From Bacteroidia bacterium (GTDB lineage: Bacteria; Bacteroidota; Bacteroidia; Flavobacteriales_D; Cryomorphaceae), in assembly GCA_030427905.1 (NCBI GenBank), contig JAUICL010000005.1:62001-126000 (forward strand): a DNA stretch of 64,000 nt, in the 5' to 3' direction. Shown here piece by piece: positions 37,706 through 46,670 of the stretch (within the stretch, counting starts at the first letter, position 1; each line of letters opens with the position of its first letter). Position numbers and translations under genes: made by a program. The notes beneath the pieces were generated by a model. The model ran no database searches, was not told the origin of the DNA, and saw only the letters and a list, made by a program, of their open reading frames with translations.

Positions 37706-40700
37706 ATGAAATCACTTTATCACCGATCATTTCTCTTGGCGCTTTTATTTATAGCGGCCACTTTCACCACCAATACATCTCAAGCTCAAGAAGATAGCTT
37801 ATGGACTGAAGCCAATTTCAAAGGGCTCGAGTTTAGAAGCATAGGCCCGGCCTTCATGGGCGGACGAATTGCCGACATTGCCATTCATCCCGAAGATGAA
37901 GGTACTTGGTATGTGGCTGTGGGTTCGGGGGGTGTTTTTAAAACGGAAAATGCCGGAACCACCTGGAAGCCGATTTTTGAAGATTACAGCTCCTACTCTA
38001 CGGGCTGCATCACCATTGATCCGAACGATCACGAACGCATCTGGCTCGGAACGGGTGAGAATGTCGGTGGGCGCCATGCCGGATACGGTGATGGAATCTA
38101 CCTTTCGGAAGATGGTGGTAGCTCTTGGAAGAATATGGGCTTGAAGACATCAGAGCATATTTCAAAAATCATCGTCCACCCTTCATACTCTAACATCATT
38201 TGGGTTGCTGCCCAAGGACCACTCTGGAGTGAAGGCGGGGAGCGCGGTGTCTATAAATCGACCGATGGCGGAGAAACCTGGAAACGCACCCTTGGAGATG
38301 ACAAATGGATGGGCGCTACCGATATGGTGATAGACCCGAGAGACCCCAACCGAATCTACGCAGCCACATGGGAGCGACACCGCACCGTAGCGGCGTACAT
38401 GGGCGGCGGACCCGGCTCGGGCATACATCGAAGCACTGATGGCGGTGAGACCTGGACAAAGCTGACGTCAGGGCTTCCAAATTCAAATATGGGAAAAATC
38501 GGCCTAGCCATTTCCCCGCAAAGACCCGACGTTCTTTACGCAGCCATCGAGCTAGATCAGCGAAAAGGCGGCCTCTACAAATCGACAAACCGCGGATCGA
38601 GCTGGGCCAAGCAGTCAGATGCCGTTTCTGGAGCTACCGGGCCGCATTACTACCAAGAACTTTACGCATCTCCACACCAGTTCGATCGACTCTATCTGAT
38701 GGATGTTCGGGTGCAAGTATCAGACGACGGTGGAAAGTCTTTTCGCACCATGAAAGAGAACGACAAACACTCCGACAATCACTCCCTGGCATTCAAAAAG
38801 AGCGACCCGGACTACTTACTCGTTGGAACTGATGGTGGTATTTACGAATCCTACGACCTCGCCGAGAACTGGCGGTTCATCAACAACTTACCGATCACCC
38901 AGTTTTACAAGCTGGCACTTGATGATGCAGAACCTTTTTACAACGTGTATGGTGGAACCCAGGACAACTCTACCGAAGGTGGGCCATCGCGCACAGACAA
39001 CCGACAGGGTATTCAAAACTCAGACTGGAAAGTGGTGCTGGGCTGGGATGGACACCAACCTGCTACCGAACCCGGCAACCCCAACATCATGTACGGCCAG
39101 CGACAGGAAGGAAATCTCACCCGAATAGATTTGGCCACTGGCGAAGTGGTACAAATTCATCCGCAAGCTGGGCCCGACGATCCCCACGAAAGATACAATT
39201 GGGATGCCCCAATTTTGGTGTCGCCACACTCCCCTACTCGGATTTATCACGGCTCGTACCGCCTATGGAAATCGGATGATCGAGGAGATAGCTGGGACAC
39301 TATTTCGGGTGATCTGACGAATGGCTACGAGCGGATGGAACTGCCTATCATGGGCCGGAAGCAAAGCATTGACAATGCCTGGGATTTACTCGCCATGTCA
39401 AATTACTCTACCATCACGTCTATCGCGGAGTCACCAGTTCAAGCCAACCTGCTCTACGTGGGCACAGACGACGGACTGATTCAAGTTTCGGAAGATGGCG
39501 GGGATAATTGGAGAAAAATTCGCGTAGGCTCGATGCCGGGAGTTCCGCCGACAGCCTATGTCAACAATATTGTAGCCGACCTTTTCGACGCCAATGTGGT
39601 GTATGCTGCCTTGGACAATCACAAATACGGCGACTACAAGCCCTACCTTTTGAAGAGTACCAACAAAGGAGAAACCTGGAAGTCTATTTCTGCGGGAATT
39701 CCCGATAGGCATCTCGTTTGGCGCTTGGTGCAAGATACCGAGAAAGCTGATGTCTTGTTTATCGGAACCGAATTCGGCGTTTTCTTTACCCACGATGGCG
39801 GCTCCACTTGGACCAAACTTAAAGGTGGTATGCCCAACATCCCCGTTCGCGATATAGCCATTCAACGAAGAGAAGACGACTTGGTAGCGGCGACTTTTGG
39901 GCGAAGTTTTTACGTGTACGACGATATTGCCGTATTCAGAGAAGTGGATGATGAAAGTTTGAAAGCCGAAGCAAAATTGTTTAGCGCAAGAGATGCCTGG
40001 TGGTACATTCCCAAGTCGCACCTGGGCTTCTACGGCAAACGCGGATCGATGGGTGGAGCACACTACGTGGCCGACAACCCACCTTTTGGAGCGGTTTTCA
40101 CCTACCACCTTGGTGAAGGATACGAATCGATGGCTGCCGAGCGGAAGAAAGAAGAGAAGGAGAAAACAAAGACTGGTGAAGACATCGCCTTCCCAGGTTG
40201 GGATGTGCTGCAAGATGAGAAAGATGAAATTGGAACCAAAGTGTGGCTTGTGGTCTCAGATGAAGCTGGAAATGAAATCAGGAAGATCAAAGGACCAAAT
40301 GGAAAAGGGTTTCACCGGATAGCTTGGGATCTGCGCTACCCCGGCAGCAATGCCTTGCTTCTCGATACGAGTCGCTCATCCATCGGTCAGGGCCCACTTG
40401 TGATGCCCGGTAATTACCAAGTGGAACTTTTTAAGGAAGAAAACGGAGAGATGACTTCCCTTTCTGAAAAGCAAAGTTTTGAAGTGAAGAAACTCTACGA
40501 AGGAAGCGTCGAAAACCCAATGGCTGATCAACTCGCCAGCTTTTGGGACGAAATCGCCGATGTGAGTCGCAGGAGAAGCGCCCTGGTTCAAGACTTGGCC
40601 ATTTCCACCAAGGCCGTGGCTGCTCTCTACGAAGGAGCCGATGGAACCACAGGTCTGTCAGCCGAATTTGGAACTCGACTTAATACATTGAGAGCGAAAA

Positions 40701-40978
40701 CTCTGGATCTCAATCACCAGATGTACGGGAATGAAATCAGAAATCAAATTGGCGAGAAAAACCCACCAATACTGGGAGATCGCATGTTTGACCTCTATCT
40801 TTCGGGCGTTGATAATACGTATGGACCTACGCCACGGGCGATGGACAATTTGACCGAGATTAAAAACCTGCTGGATGAGTTTGAAGGCGAAGAAGATTCC
40901 ATTCGAACGGAAGTAGATCAGTTAGCCAGCGAGCTCTACAAGGCAGGAGGTCCAGCGATTCAAGGAATAAACAGATAA
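37706..40978 (+). CDS. Sortilin/VPS10-like beta-propeller exported protein
   Basis: Large secreted protein (1090 residues). Signal peptide 1-28 (ending SQAQ). From about 40 to 740 there are repeated BNR/Asp-box units (STDGGETWKR, SEDGGSSWKNM, STNKGETWKS, THDGGSTWTK) that build a ten-bladed VPS10-type or glycosidase-like propeller. The C-terminal 300 residues carry an Ig-like beta domain (KGFHRIAWDLRYPGSNA) and a helical tail. No T9SS sorting domain and no catalytic pair typical of sialidases, so the common label glycosyl hydrolase is not supported by what can be seen. YajQ follows after four bases. Confidence 0.8.
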   Translation: MKSLYHRSFLLALLFIAATFTTNTSQAQEDSLWTEANFKGLEFRSIGPAFMGGRIADIAIHPEDEGTWYVAVGSGGVFKTENAGTTWKPIFEDYSSYSTGCITIDPNDHERIWLGTGENVGGRHAGYGDGIYLSEDGGSSWKNMGLKTSEHISKIIVHPSYSNIIWVAAQGPLWSEGGERGVYKSTDGGETWKRTLGDDKWMGATDMVIDPRDPNRIYAATWERHRTVAAYMGGGPGSGIHRSTDGGETWTKLTSGLPNSNMGKIGLAISPQRPDVLYAAIELDQRKGGLYKSTNRGSSWAKQSDAVSGATGPHYYQELYASPHQFDRLYLMDVRVQVSDDGGKSFRTMKENDKHSDNHSLAFKKSDPDYLLVGTDGGIYESYDLAENWRFINNLPITQFYKLALDDAEPFYNVYGGTQDNSTEGGPSRTDNRQGIQNSDWKVVLGWDGHQPATEPGNPNIMYGQRQEGNLTRIDLATGEVVQIHPQAGPDDPHERYNWDAPILVSPHSPTRIYHGSYRLWKSDDRGDSWDTISGDLTNGYERMELPIMGRKQSIDNAWDLLAMSNYSTITSIAESPVQANLLYVGTDDGLIQVSEDGGDNWRKIRVGSMPGVPPTAYVNNIVADLFDANVVYAALDNHKYGDYKPYLLKSTNKGETWKSISAGIPDRHLVWRLVQDTEKADVLFIGTEFGVFFTHDGGSTWTKLKGGMPNIPVRDIAIQRREDDLVAATFGRSFYVYDDIAVFREVDDESLKAEAKLFSARDAWWYIPKSHLGFYGKRGSMGGAHYVADNPPFGAVFTYHLGEGYESMAAERKKEEKEKTKTGEDIAFPGWDVLQDEKDEIGTKVWLVVSDEAGNEIRKIKGPNGKGFHRIAWDLRYPGSNALLLDTSRSSIGQGPLVMPGNYQVELFKEENGEMTSLSEKQSFEVKKLYEGSVENPMADQLASFWDEIADVSRRRSALVQDLAISTKAVAALYEGADGTTGLSAEFGTRLNTLRAKTLDLNHQMYGNEIRNQIGEKNPPILGDRMFDLYLSGVDNTYGPTPRAMDNLTEIKNLLDEFEGEEDSIRTEVDQLASELYKAGGPAIQGINR

Positions 40979-40982
40979 GAAA

Positions 40983-41471
40983 ATGGCATCATTAGATATC
41001 GTATCAGAAGTAGATATGCAAACGGCCGACAATGCGGTAAACGCGGCCAAGAAGGAGATTGAAACCCGCTACGATTTTCGTGGTACGGGTTCGGAGATCG
41101 ATTTTGACAAAAAGAACATGGTATTGAGTCTCACCACTGAAAACGATTTCCGAATCGATCAGATGGAAAAGGTTTTGATCGGTCGGTTTGTAAAAGCGAA
41201 GCTCGACCCCATGAGTCTGGACTTGAGCAAGGAAGCTTTTGCCTCGGGGAAAGTGGTGAAAAAGACCATCCCGATCAAGCACGGAATCAGTCGTGAGCAA
41301 GCGAAGAAGATTGTAAAAGCCATCAAGGCAGAAAAGCTCAAGGTGGAACCGCAGATCATGGATGAGCAAATCAGAGTGACAAGCAAATCTATCGACGCAC
41401 TACGCCAGGTGATGGATATCTGCAAGAAGGGCGATTTTGAAGTGCCCTTGCAGTTTACGAATATGAAGTAA
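40983..41471 (+). CDS. YajQ family nucleotide-binding protein
   Basis: 162-residue cytosolic protein with the YajQ pattern MASLDIVSEVDMQ, AVNAAKKEIETRYDFRG, MDICKKGDFEVPLQFTNMK. Two ferredoxin-like halves. Family members bind cyclic di-GMP or tRNA/ATP. The ORF follows the sortilin-like gene by four bases, which may be simple read-through. Confidence 0.92.
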   Translation: MASLDIVSEVDMQTADNAVNAAKKEIETRYDFRGTGSEIDFDKKNMVLSLTTENDFRIDQMEKVLIGRFVKAKLDPMSLDLSKEAFASGKVVKKTIPIKHGISREQAKKIVKAIKAEKLKVEPQIMDEQIRVTSKSIDALRQVMDICKKGDFEVPLQFTNMK

Positions 41472-41490
41472 GGCGGCAGTCATTTCGAGT

Positions 41491-41552
41491 GACGCTAATC
41501 GACGGAAGGAAGATTAGAGTTGTATCGAGTTTCAATCCCGACCAATAGCGTC
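41491..41552. repeat. REP-like intergenic hairpin, 3' of yajQ
   Basis: GACGCTA (41491-41497) and TAGCGTC (41546-41552) are inverted around a 48-base interior, preceded by GTCATTTCGAGTGACG. Sequences beginning GTCATTTCGA are frequent dispersed intergenic repeats in Bacteroidota genomes. This copy looks degenerate. It fills much of the 150-base gap between yajQ and the YccF gene. Confidence 0.35.
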
Positions 41553-41621
41553 GGGGAAAGAGACGTCAATATAAGACCTGTCGTCCTACCTTTCCTTTCT
41601 CAATTCAAAGCCCAACCACGA

Positions 41622-41999
41622 TTATCTCCTTTCCACAATATCCTTCCCGAATGGAGCCAGCGCCAAACCGGCCAACTTAAAATGCTGTTTCCCAAAGGGG
41701 ATCCCGATAATGGTTATGCAAAGTAAGATTCCGAAGAAGAGATGTGTCAAGGCCGTGCAGATACCGCCTGTGAGCAGCCAGAGCAGATTCATCAATATGT
41801 AAAGACAGCCCCCTGCCCTTTCGTGGGTAACGACTTCCTTTCCAAAAGGCCAGAGAGCGAGAATTCCCATGCGCATAGTGGCCAAGCCAAAGGGAATTCC
41901 AACAATGGTGATCATCAAGAGCAAACTCCCGATAAAATACTCGATGGCGGTGATTATTCCCCCGAAAACCAGCCAGATTACGTTCCCAATTAGCCTCAT
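41622..41999 (-). CDS. YccF domain membrane protein
   Basis: 125 residues with the duplicated YccF motif: NVIWLVFGGIITAIEYFIG and MNLLWLLTGGICTALTHLFFG, each followed by IGIPFGLATMRMGILALWPFG or IGIPFGKQHFKLAGLALAPFG. Four TM segments. Function unknown; the family is widespread. Divergent from the next gene across 38 bases. Confidence 0.9.
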   Translation of the reverse strand: MRLIGNVIWLVFGGIITAIEYFIGSLLLMITIVGIPFGLATMRMGILALWPFGKEVVTHERAGGCLYILMNLLWLLTGGICTALTHLFFGILLCITIIGIPFGKQHFKLAGLALAPFGKDIVERR

Positions 42000-42037
42000 G
42001 TCGTTTGTTTTACCTAAAAGTATAATTTTGGGGCGAG

Positions 42038-43639
42038 ATGAAGCAGAAAGCTATTGTATTAGGTCTATCTATTTTGACCTTCATATTCGGGCAAACAGGA
42101 GCGGTCAGAGCACAAGATTCAGAAGCGTCCATGGAACTGATCCAAACTAATGGACTCCAGTACACCCAGTATACAAAGAAAGTAAGCGAAAACATTAGTG
42201 ATGTGTTTTGGTTCCCGGAGAAAAGGCAGGTAAGCATTTCTTTCCCTGACAAGTCAATTGGGACTGATAAGAATCAAGAGTATTACTCCAGATTACAAAC
42301 CTTCGAACTTCAGTCTGACACCCTCCTTTGGGAACAGATATTCGACAGCCGCCACAAAGTTTTTAGCCAGTATAAGGGACAGATTTATGAAACGATTGCA
42401 AATCGAACAAACTGCCTAGATGCTGAATCAGGCGATCGAAAATGGTCTAAAATTGGAAACTTTGTAGGTCAGACACAGGGTGTAGGGTTCTATTTTGGGT
42501 ATAAATCTGGCCGTAGACCCCGCAATGAATTGACGGCATTTGATCTTGAAAATGGTATTGACCTATGGACAAATAGTATGAAGTACCACGATGGATGGGA
42601 AGAAATTCAGCCAAGTGGAGACGATGGATTCATGGTAATAAGTGAAGGAATTCACAAGATCAATCCAACTGAAGGAATAAAGTGGACTTACGAAGCATCG
42701 TGTAGTACCAAAGATGCCTTTTACGCTGAATATTTAGCTGCAGGCATGGCATTCGGTTTGGTAGGATTCTTTGCTACAGGCGGAATGGTAATAGCATATC
42801 CGACATACACCGGAGGAACCCCCACTATATCTGGGCTGCACTCAAATATTGCTGAAATTGACGAGCACATCTACTTCGCGTCCAAAAACTATGTCTTTAA
42901 AATTGATCCTGAGAGCGGTCATCTTTTTTGGAAGGAACCGATTTACCCAATGGGTGTTATTTCAGAAGTCCACGATTGGGGCGACGATATCGTGTTTATA
43001 AGTAAAGGCTTTGGCATGCTTTACAATGAGCAGGTGAGCTATAAGAAGCCCTTAATCAGACTTTACTCAAAAGCTGAAGGAAAAGAGCGCCATTTTCAAA
43101 AAATCAAGAAATATGGCGCATTGGACGATGTAGTAGTTGATGAAAATGGGTTGTCTATCATTTATCCAGACCGTGTTCTTCTATTCAATCAAGAAAATAA
43201 TCCTACGCCAGAAGTTACCTACACTACAGAAGAACCAACAACGCTGAACGACTACAACGATTATTCAAACACCCATATATCGCAAATCACCCATCTCGTC
43301 GATCTAGAGAACGATTACGTCAAGGAGTTGTTGCCAACCGAATACGTTTTTGAGAATGGAAGGGGTGAATACTTTATTTACAATTCTACAGAGCGAACAA
43401 GCGAGTTTGTAGACGCTGGAATCCTGTACTCACTGTGTTCGACATACAATGGCTACCAATTTGTCACAAACCCATATCTACAAGGGTATATCATAGACCC
43501 AGATTTAAACGCCGTTCTTGAATTGAGCTTCTCCCCCAAAGCCAAAATAGAAGATGGTTGGTTGGTAGATCACTACGGACAGTACTTTCAAGCTACCCAT
43601 ATCGATCAGATCATTGATCAGCTGAACTCAGAAGAGTAA
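42038..43639 (+). CDS. Secreted PQQ-like beta-propeller protein of unknown function
   Basis: 533 residues. Signal peptide about 1-25 (ending VRAQ). Weak propeller repeats of the PQQ/YVTN type with LYSKAEGKERHFQKIK, FKIDPESGHLFWKEP, CLDAESGDRKWSKI and FDLENGIDLWTNS (a D.E.G...W pattern that recurs four times). One hydrophobic stretch near 230-265 (YLAAGMAFGLVGFFATGGMV) interrupts the propeller, which is unusual for a soluble propeller. A TAATTTTG box at 42023-42030 lies eight bases before the ATG. No known partner is adjacent. Confidence 0.6.
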   Translation: MKQKAIVLGLSILTFIFGQTGAVRAQDSEASMELIQTNGLQYTQYTKKVSENISDVFWFPEKRQVSISFPDKSIGTDKNQEYYSRLQTFELQSDTLLWEQIFDSRHKVFSQYKGQIYETIANRTNCLDAESGDRKWSKIGNFVGQTQGVGFYFGYKSGRRPRNELTAFDLENGIDLWTNSMKYHDGWEEIQPSGDDGFMVISEGIHKINPTEGIKWTYEASCSTKDAFYAEYLAAGMAFGLVGFFATGGMVIAYPTYTGGTPTISGLHSNIAEIDEHIYFASKNYVFKIDPESGHLFWKEPIYPMGVISEVHDWGDDIVFISKGFGMLYNEQVSYKKPLIRLYSKAEGKERHFQKIKKYGALDDVVVDENGLSIIYPDRVLLFNQENNPTPEVTYTTEEPTTLNDYNDYSNTHISQITHLVDLENDYVKELLPTEYVFENGRGEYFIYNSTERTSEFVDAGILYSLCSTYNGYQFVTNPYLQGYIIDPDLNAVLELSFSPKAKIEDGWLVDHYGQYFQATHIDQIIDQLNSEE

Positions 43640-43648
43640 ATCGGAGCT

Positions 43649-44053
43649 TCAATACTTTTCAAACTTGGCTTCGGCTACTACTTGTTGCTCATCTATCTGA
43701 CGGATCAAGTAGACTCCTTTGGGTAAATCTTTGACATCGATGGTCGCAAACTCCTTTGTAAACGATTCGGAAGTTTGAACTTTAGTCCCCAAGGCGTTGT
43801 AAATCTCGAAGGTGTTGAGTTTAAACTCATCAGCAGTTTTTACAGAAATGTACTCGGTAGCTGGATTGGGATAGGGCTTTAGCACTGCCTTGTCGGCTAC
43901 AGCGGCATCTACCGCGGCATTCAGGCTGGCCAGATCGAATTCCGAAAAAGGTACCACAGATGGGCTTTTGCTCTGCCAGGGATTTCCGGGAAAAGCGTTT
44001 AAAGCTGAATCTGAAATGGCAAGAAAACTGAGAATTAGGAGAAATCCTTTCAT
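43649..44053 (-). CDS. Minimal T9SS cargo: signal peptide plus type A sorting domain
   Basis: 134 residues. Signal peptide about 1-20, a spacer of about 40 residues with no recognisable fold, then a type A C-terminal sorting domain from about 58 (KPYPNPATEYISV, FEIYNALGTKV, DLPKGVYLIRQI, EAKFEKY at the end). Type IX secretion normally exports a folded cargo in front of this domain; here almost nothing precedes it. Could be a decayed remnant or a small secreted peptide carrier. Confidence 0.75.
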   Translation of the reverse strand: MKGFLLILSFLAISDSALNAFPGNPWQSKSPSVVPFSEFDLASLNAAVDAAVADKAVLKPYPNPATEYISVKTADEFKLNTFEIYNALGTKVQTSESFTKEFATIDVKDLPKGVYLIRQIDEQQVVAEAKFEKY

Positions 44054-44152
44054 TTATAGGGGAGAATGTGGAACGAATCTAATAAAATGTCTTTCCTTTC
44101 AAACCCCTTGATTCGAATAAATCAAAACGGTCTTTGTTGAAAACCCAGTGGA

Positions 44153-44881
44153 CTACTCCCCATAGAATTCCCTGAGCTTACGCTCCATGCGGATCACCGT
44201 CTCTTCATCGGTTCGATTCAAGCCAAAAGGCATTCCCTTAAAACTCCGCACATAATACGGAAATGGCGAATCGAGCTGGATAAATTGGTCACTCTTAATC
44301 ACCAAGGCCGAGATACCATTATTGGAATTGCTGTAGTAAGTAGTACCCGTAGGGTGATAATCAGAAGCGAGTTTGTAGTCCTTGTACTTGGCTGTATCCT
44401 TACTCAAGGTGGTAAACTCGGCAACCAGGAATGAAGAACCCGCCAACTGATCAAGATCAACGGCATTCTGCGACTTATCTATAATGGGCAACTTATCGAA
44501 ATGGTGGCCACGCACCAGATCAGAGTGCTGGGCCGAGAAGAAGTAAACCGGTGCAAATCTGAAGTTTAGCTTAAACGCATCGATTATGGATTGGTTCTTT
44601 TGAGCAATTTCCTTCTCGTACTTTTCTGCTCGTTCTGTTTGACCCAATTCGCGGAGTTTCTCAATACTGTTCTCGCGATAGCTCAGCCTCACGAGCAAAA
44701 CACCCTCCTTCAAGCTATTGATTTGCCAGGCTGCCAGGTCGCGTTTCCATGCGCCAGAATTCTTGTAGTCTGATGGGTGCGGCCGATCTGCGGTAAAATC
44801 GGCTTCCTGCGCCATAACAACACTCGTAAAAAGCAAAAATACCAGAACGTGAAGGGATGCTGTGCGCTGTCGATTTCTCAT
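44153..44881 (-). CDS. Secreted protein of unknown function
   Basis: 242 residues from ATG 44881 (the TTG at 44884 adds one residue). Signal peptide about 1-25 (ending VMAQ). The mature protein has a helical, charged first third (LRELGQTERAEKYEKEI, a possible coiled coil) and a mixed C-terminal part with FRFAPVYFFSAQHSDLV. I do not recognise a family. Same strand as the T9SS mini-protein, 99 bases apart. Confidence 0.55.
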   Translation of the reverse strand: MRNRQRTASLHVLVFLLFTSVVMAQEADFTADRPHPSDYKNSGAWKRDLAAWQINSLKEGVLLVRLSYRENSIEKLRELGQTERAEKYEKEIAQKNQSIIDAFKLNFRFAPVYFFSAQHSDLVRGHHFDKLPIIDKSQNAVDLDQLAGSSFLVAEFTTLSKDTAKYKDYKLASDYHPTGTTYYSNSNNGISALVIKSDQFIQLDSPFPYYVRSFKGMPFGLNRTDEETVIRMERKLREFYGE

Positions 44882-45022
44882 CAATAGTGTATCCTAAAAT
44901 TTGACTGCCAAGATACCAAAGTGGTTTCTGCAAAATCAGTGAATTTACTCAGATTTTCGATGACCACTTAGGAATTAAAGCCGAACAGGCTGAAAGCATA
45001 GCCCACCATGTTTAACTTATAT

Positions 45023-45054
45023 TTTGGTCATCTCGACAAAATCAGCTAATTTTG
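45023..45054 (+). promoter_or_regulatory. Bacteroidota-type promoter in intergenic region
   Basis: TTTG (45023-45026), 20 bases, TAATTTTG (45047-45054): a full match to TTTG-N17-23-TAnnTTTG on the plus strand. No protein-coding gene lies downstream in this orientation, and the hairpin at 45076-45114 follows about 20 bases after the predicted start. The rest of the 315-base gap (44882-45196) shows no ORF; another short stem, CTAAAA/TTTTAG, lies near 45162-45180. Confidence 0.6.
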
Positions 45055-45060
45055 TGACAT

Positions 45061-45125
45061 TCTGTTTCATAGCATGAGATCCCCGTGACCTTCTTCCCTG
45101 GTTGTGGGGATTTCTTGTTAACGAC
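45061..45125 (+). ncRNA. Candidate small RNA with 15-bp hairpin
   Basis: Predicted transcript from the promoter at 45023-45054. GAGATCCCCGTGACC (45076-45090) pairs with GGTTGTGGGGATTTC (45100-45114) over 15 positions with a 9-nt loop, without a bulge. Four of the pairs are G-U wobbles on the plus strand and would be A-C mismatches on the minus strand, so the structure belongs to a plus-strand RNA. The tail TTGTTAACG is a weak U-tract, so the 3' end is uncertain and could extend to about 45190. No ORF is possible in the hairpin (ATG at 45074 meets TGA after three codons). Confidence 0.45.
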
Positions 45126-45196
45126 CTTTGGCATTTACAGCCAATAGGTTTCCAAGGTGTGCTAAAACTGCAACTTTTAGGAGCGGTTAGCGGTTT

Positions 45197-45682
45197 TTAC
45201 ATGAAATAAGCGCCAATCGAATAGGTTGGAATGAAATCGTCTTGTTGTACCGAATAATTCGTCGGCGCGTTATCGCGGTCAACATCCAGCACACGTGCAA
45301 ATCCAAGCGAACAGGTAAACCACTTCTTGCTGCGGTACACAAAACTCGGCCCTATCATGCTCTGGATGTAGGACTCACCAATTCCCTGATGGAAATACTG
45401 GAGTGAAAGAAAAGAAGATCTCAGCTGCTTCTTGAAGTGGAAGTTAATTCCTCCGCCATACCCAACAAATCCAGCTCCTGCTTGTATACCGACATGATCA
45501 ATAATCTTCACTTCCAAATCGGCACCTACCAGGGCACCACCACCATTTAATATTCCTACGGTAATACAGATTTTCTCAAAATCTGGTTCTTTCTCATTTC
45601 CAGTATTTGCGGTGTAAATCTCCGTTTGCGCCTGCCCCATTATGCACAGCGCCAATGCCAAACTCGTCAAAAATGTTTTCAT
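45197..45682 (-). CDS. Outer-membrane beta-barrel-like protein, unknown function
   Basis: 161 residues: signal peptide 1-19 (ending GQAQ), then Gly-rich amphipathic strands (VGIQAGAGFVGYGGGINFHF, SMIGPSFVYRSKKWFTCSLG) and a C-terminal aromatic/Met residue, consistent with a small outer-membrane barrel. Upstream CAAATATA (45723-45730) is a -7 element on the minus strand. No family recognised. Confidence 0.5.
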   Translation of the reverse strand: MKTFLTSLALALCIMGQAQTEIYTANTGNEKEPDFEKICITVGILNGGGALVGADLEVKIIDHVGIQAGAGFVGYGGGINFHFKKQLRSSFLSLQYFHQGIGESYIQSMIGPSFVYRSKKWFTCSLGFARVLDVDRDNAPTNYSVQQDDFIPTYSIGAYFM

Positions 45683-45773
45683 GATCTCTCATCTAAATCA
45701 GGCTTCACCTGAAGGTCCGTTGCAAATATAGAATTCTGGGGAAATGATGTTATCGAAATGGATTTCTCTTAGT

Positions 45774-45815
45774 CGTTGCTACGTGATTAGTTGAAGGTGT
45801 ATGCTGCGACTTCAC
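45774..45815. repeat. Mosaic repeat, degenerate copy D (tail part only)
   Basis: GCTACGTGATTAG then TTGAAGGTGTATGCTGCG then ACTTCACGA corresponds, with substitutions and a small deletion, to the tail module of the larger repeats at 46671-46866 and 48952-49190 (GATTAGCTGAAGGCGTAT, GCGTGGTTTCTT, CGAGCG). It sits directly at the 3' side of the following minus-strand gene. Confidence 0.5.
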
Positions 45816-45827
45816 GAACAACTAACA

Positions 45828-46634
45828 TCAATAGACATACTCAACTCCAGTTTTATAATTCCAGGTATTTCCGCTGTCCAATGGCAGCTCGTGCCACGAC
45901 CCCGTTTGTCGTACAAAGAAAAATGATCTCGGATCATGAGAATCAAAGGTAATGAGCAAGTCTGGAAACTCTTTTCGATTTCTTAAACTATCTGAGTTAT
46001 CGACCCAATCAAACACCACGGCAATCTCTTGATCTCCCACCCAGACTGGTTCGCTGAGTTCCAATTCTAATTGATCCTTTCCATTTAACGATACAAGTTC
46101 TTCTGAGTAAATGAGATTTTCGGGCATTCCAGAATTGTCGATTGAAAAGACGCTAAACCGATATGCCAAGCCTTTCTTATTTCCATTTACATGCGCATAG
46201 ATTTTCGATATCGATGCATTTCCTGGCAGATCCGAAAAACGAACCCCTAAGCCATTCATGATTTTTCCAACCGTTCGACCATTCGTTTTGGATTTATGAA
46301 ATCCAGTTGAAGCATATTTTTTATCGGGTGAAACATCAACCATTTCTAACTGAACTGGGCTGGGATTGAGAAACAACGTGTCTGTATTGTTCAGCTTGTA
46401 AAAAGTAGAATCTGAATACCCTATTCTATGCGTGGAGATGGAATCGCATTCAGCAGAGAAACTCATTTTGCCATGTGAATCTGAAAACAATAGAGTGGAA
46501 CCTGCTTTTACAGAAACGTAAGGAATGGCTTGCCCTGTCTGGCTATCGACAAAAATCATTCGCTTCAGATCTTGACCAAAACATCCGGCAAAAGCGAGCA
46601 GTTGGAGAAATAAAAGAAATGTAATTCTCGTCAT
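45828..46634 (-). CDS. Secreted CarboxypepD_reg-like (TonB-plug-like) domain protein
   Basis: 268 residues from ATG 46634, which gives a clean signal peptide (TRITFLLFLQLLAFAGCFGQ; the Cys could also be a lipobox). Residues 25-100 are a carboxypeptidase-regulatory-like beta sandwich (VDSQTGQAIPYVSVKAGSTL, FSDSHGKMSFS). The rest is beta-rich with no clear motif (GLGVRFSDLPGNASISKIYA). The longer ORF to 46703 reads into repeat A and is not coding. Function unknown; such proteins are often surface or nutrient-receptor accessories in Bacteroidota. Confidence 0.65.
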   Translation of the reverse strand: MTRITFLLFLQLLAFAGCFGQDLKRMIFVDSQTGQAIPYVSVKAGSTLLFSDSHGKMSFSAECDSISTHRIGYSDSTFYKLNNTDTLFLNPSPVQLEMVDVSPDKKYASTGFHKSKTNGRTVGKIMNGLGVRFSDLPGNASISKIYAHVNGNKKGLAYRFSVFSIDNSGMPENLIYSEELVSLNGKDQLELELSEPVWVGDQEIAVVFDWVDNSDSLRNRKEFPDLLITFDSHDPRSFFFVRQTGSWHELPLDSGNTWNYKTGVEYVY

Positions 46635-46670
46635 TGCGTTAAATATAGGAATCAGACTGAGTGAGAGGGC

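Noticed and set aside
39431-40213. Long minus-strand ORF (260 codons) opposite the sortilin-like gene
   Set aside because: Fully inside a well-supported coding sequence with clear BNR repeats on the other strand; no domain of its own.
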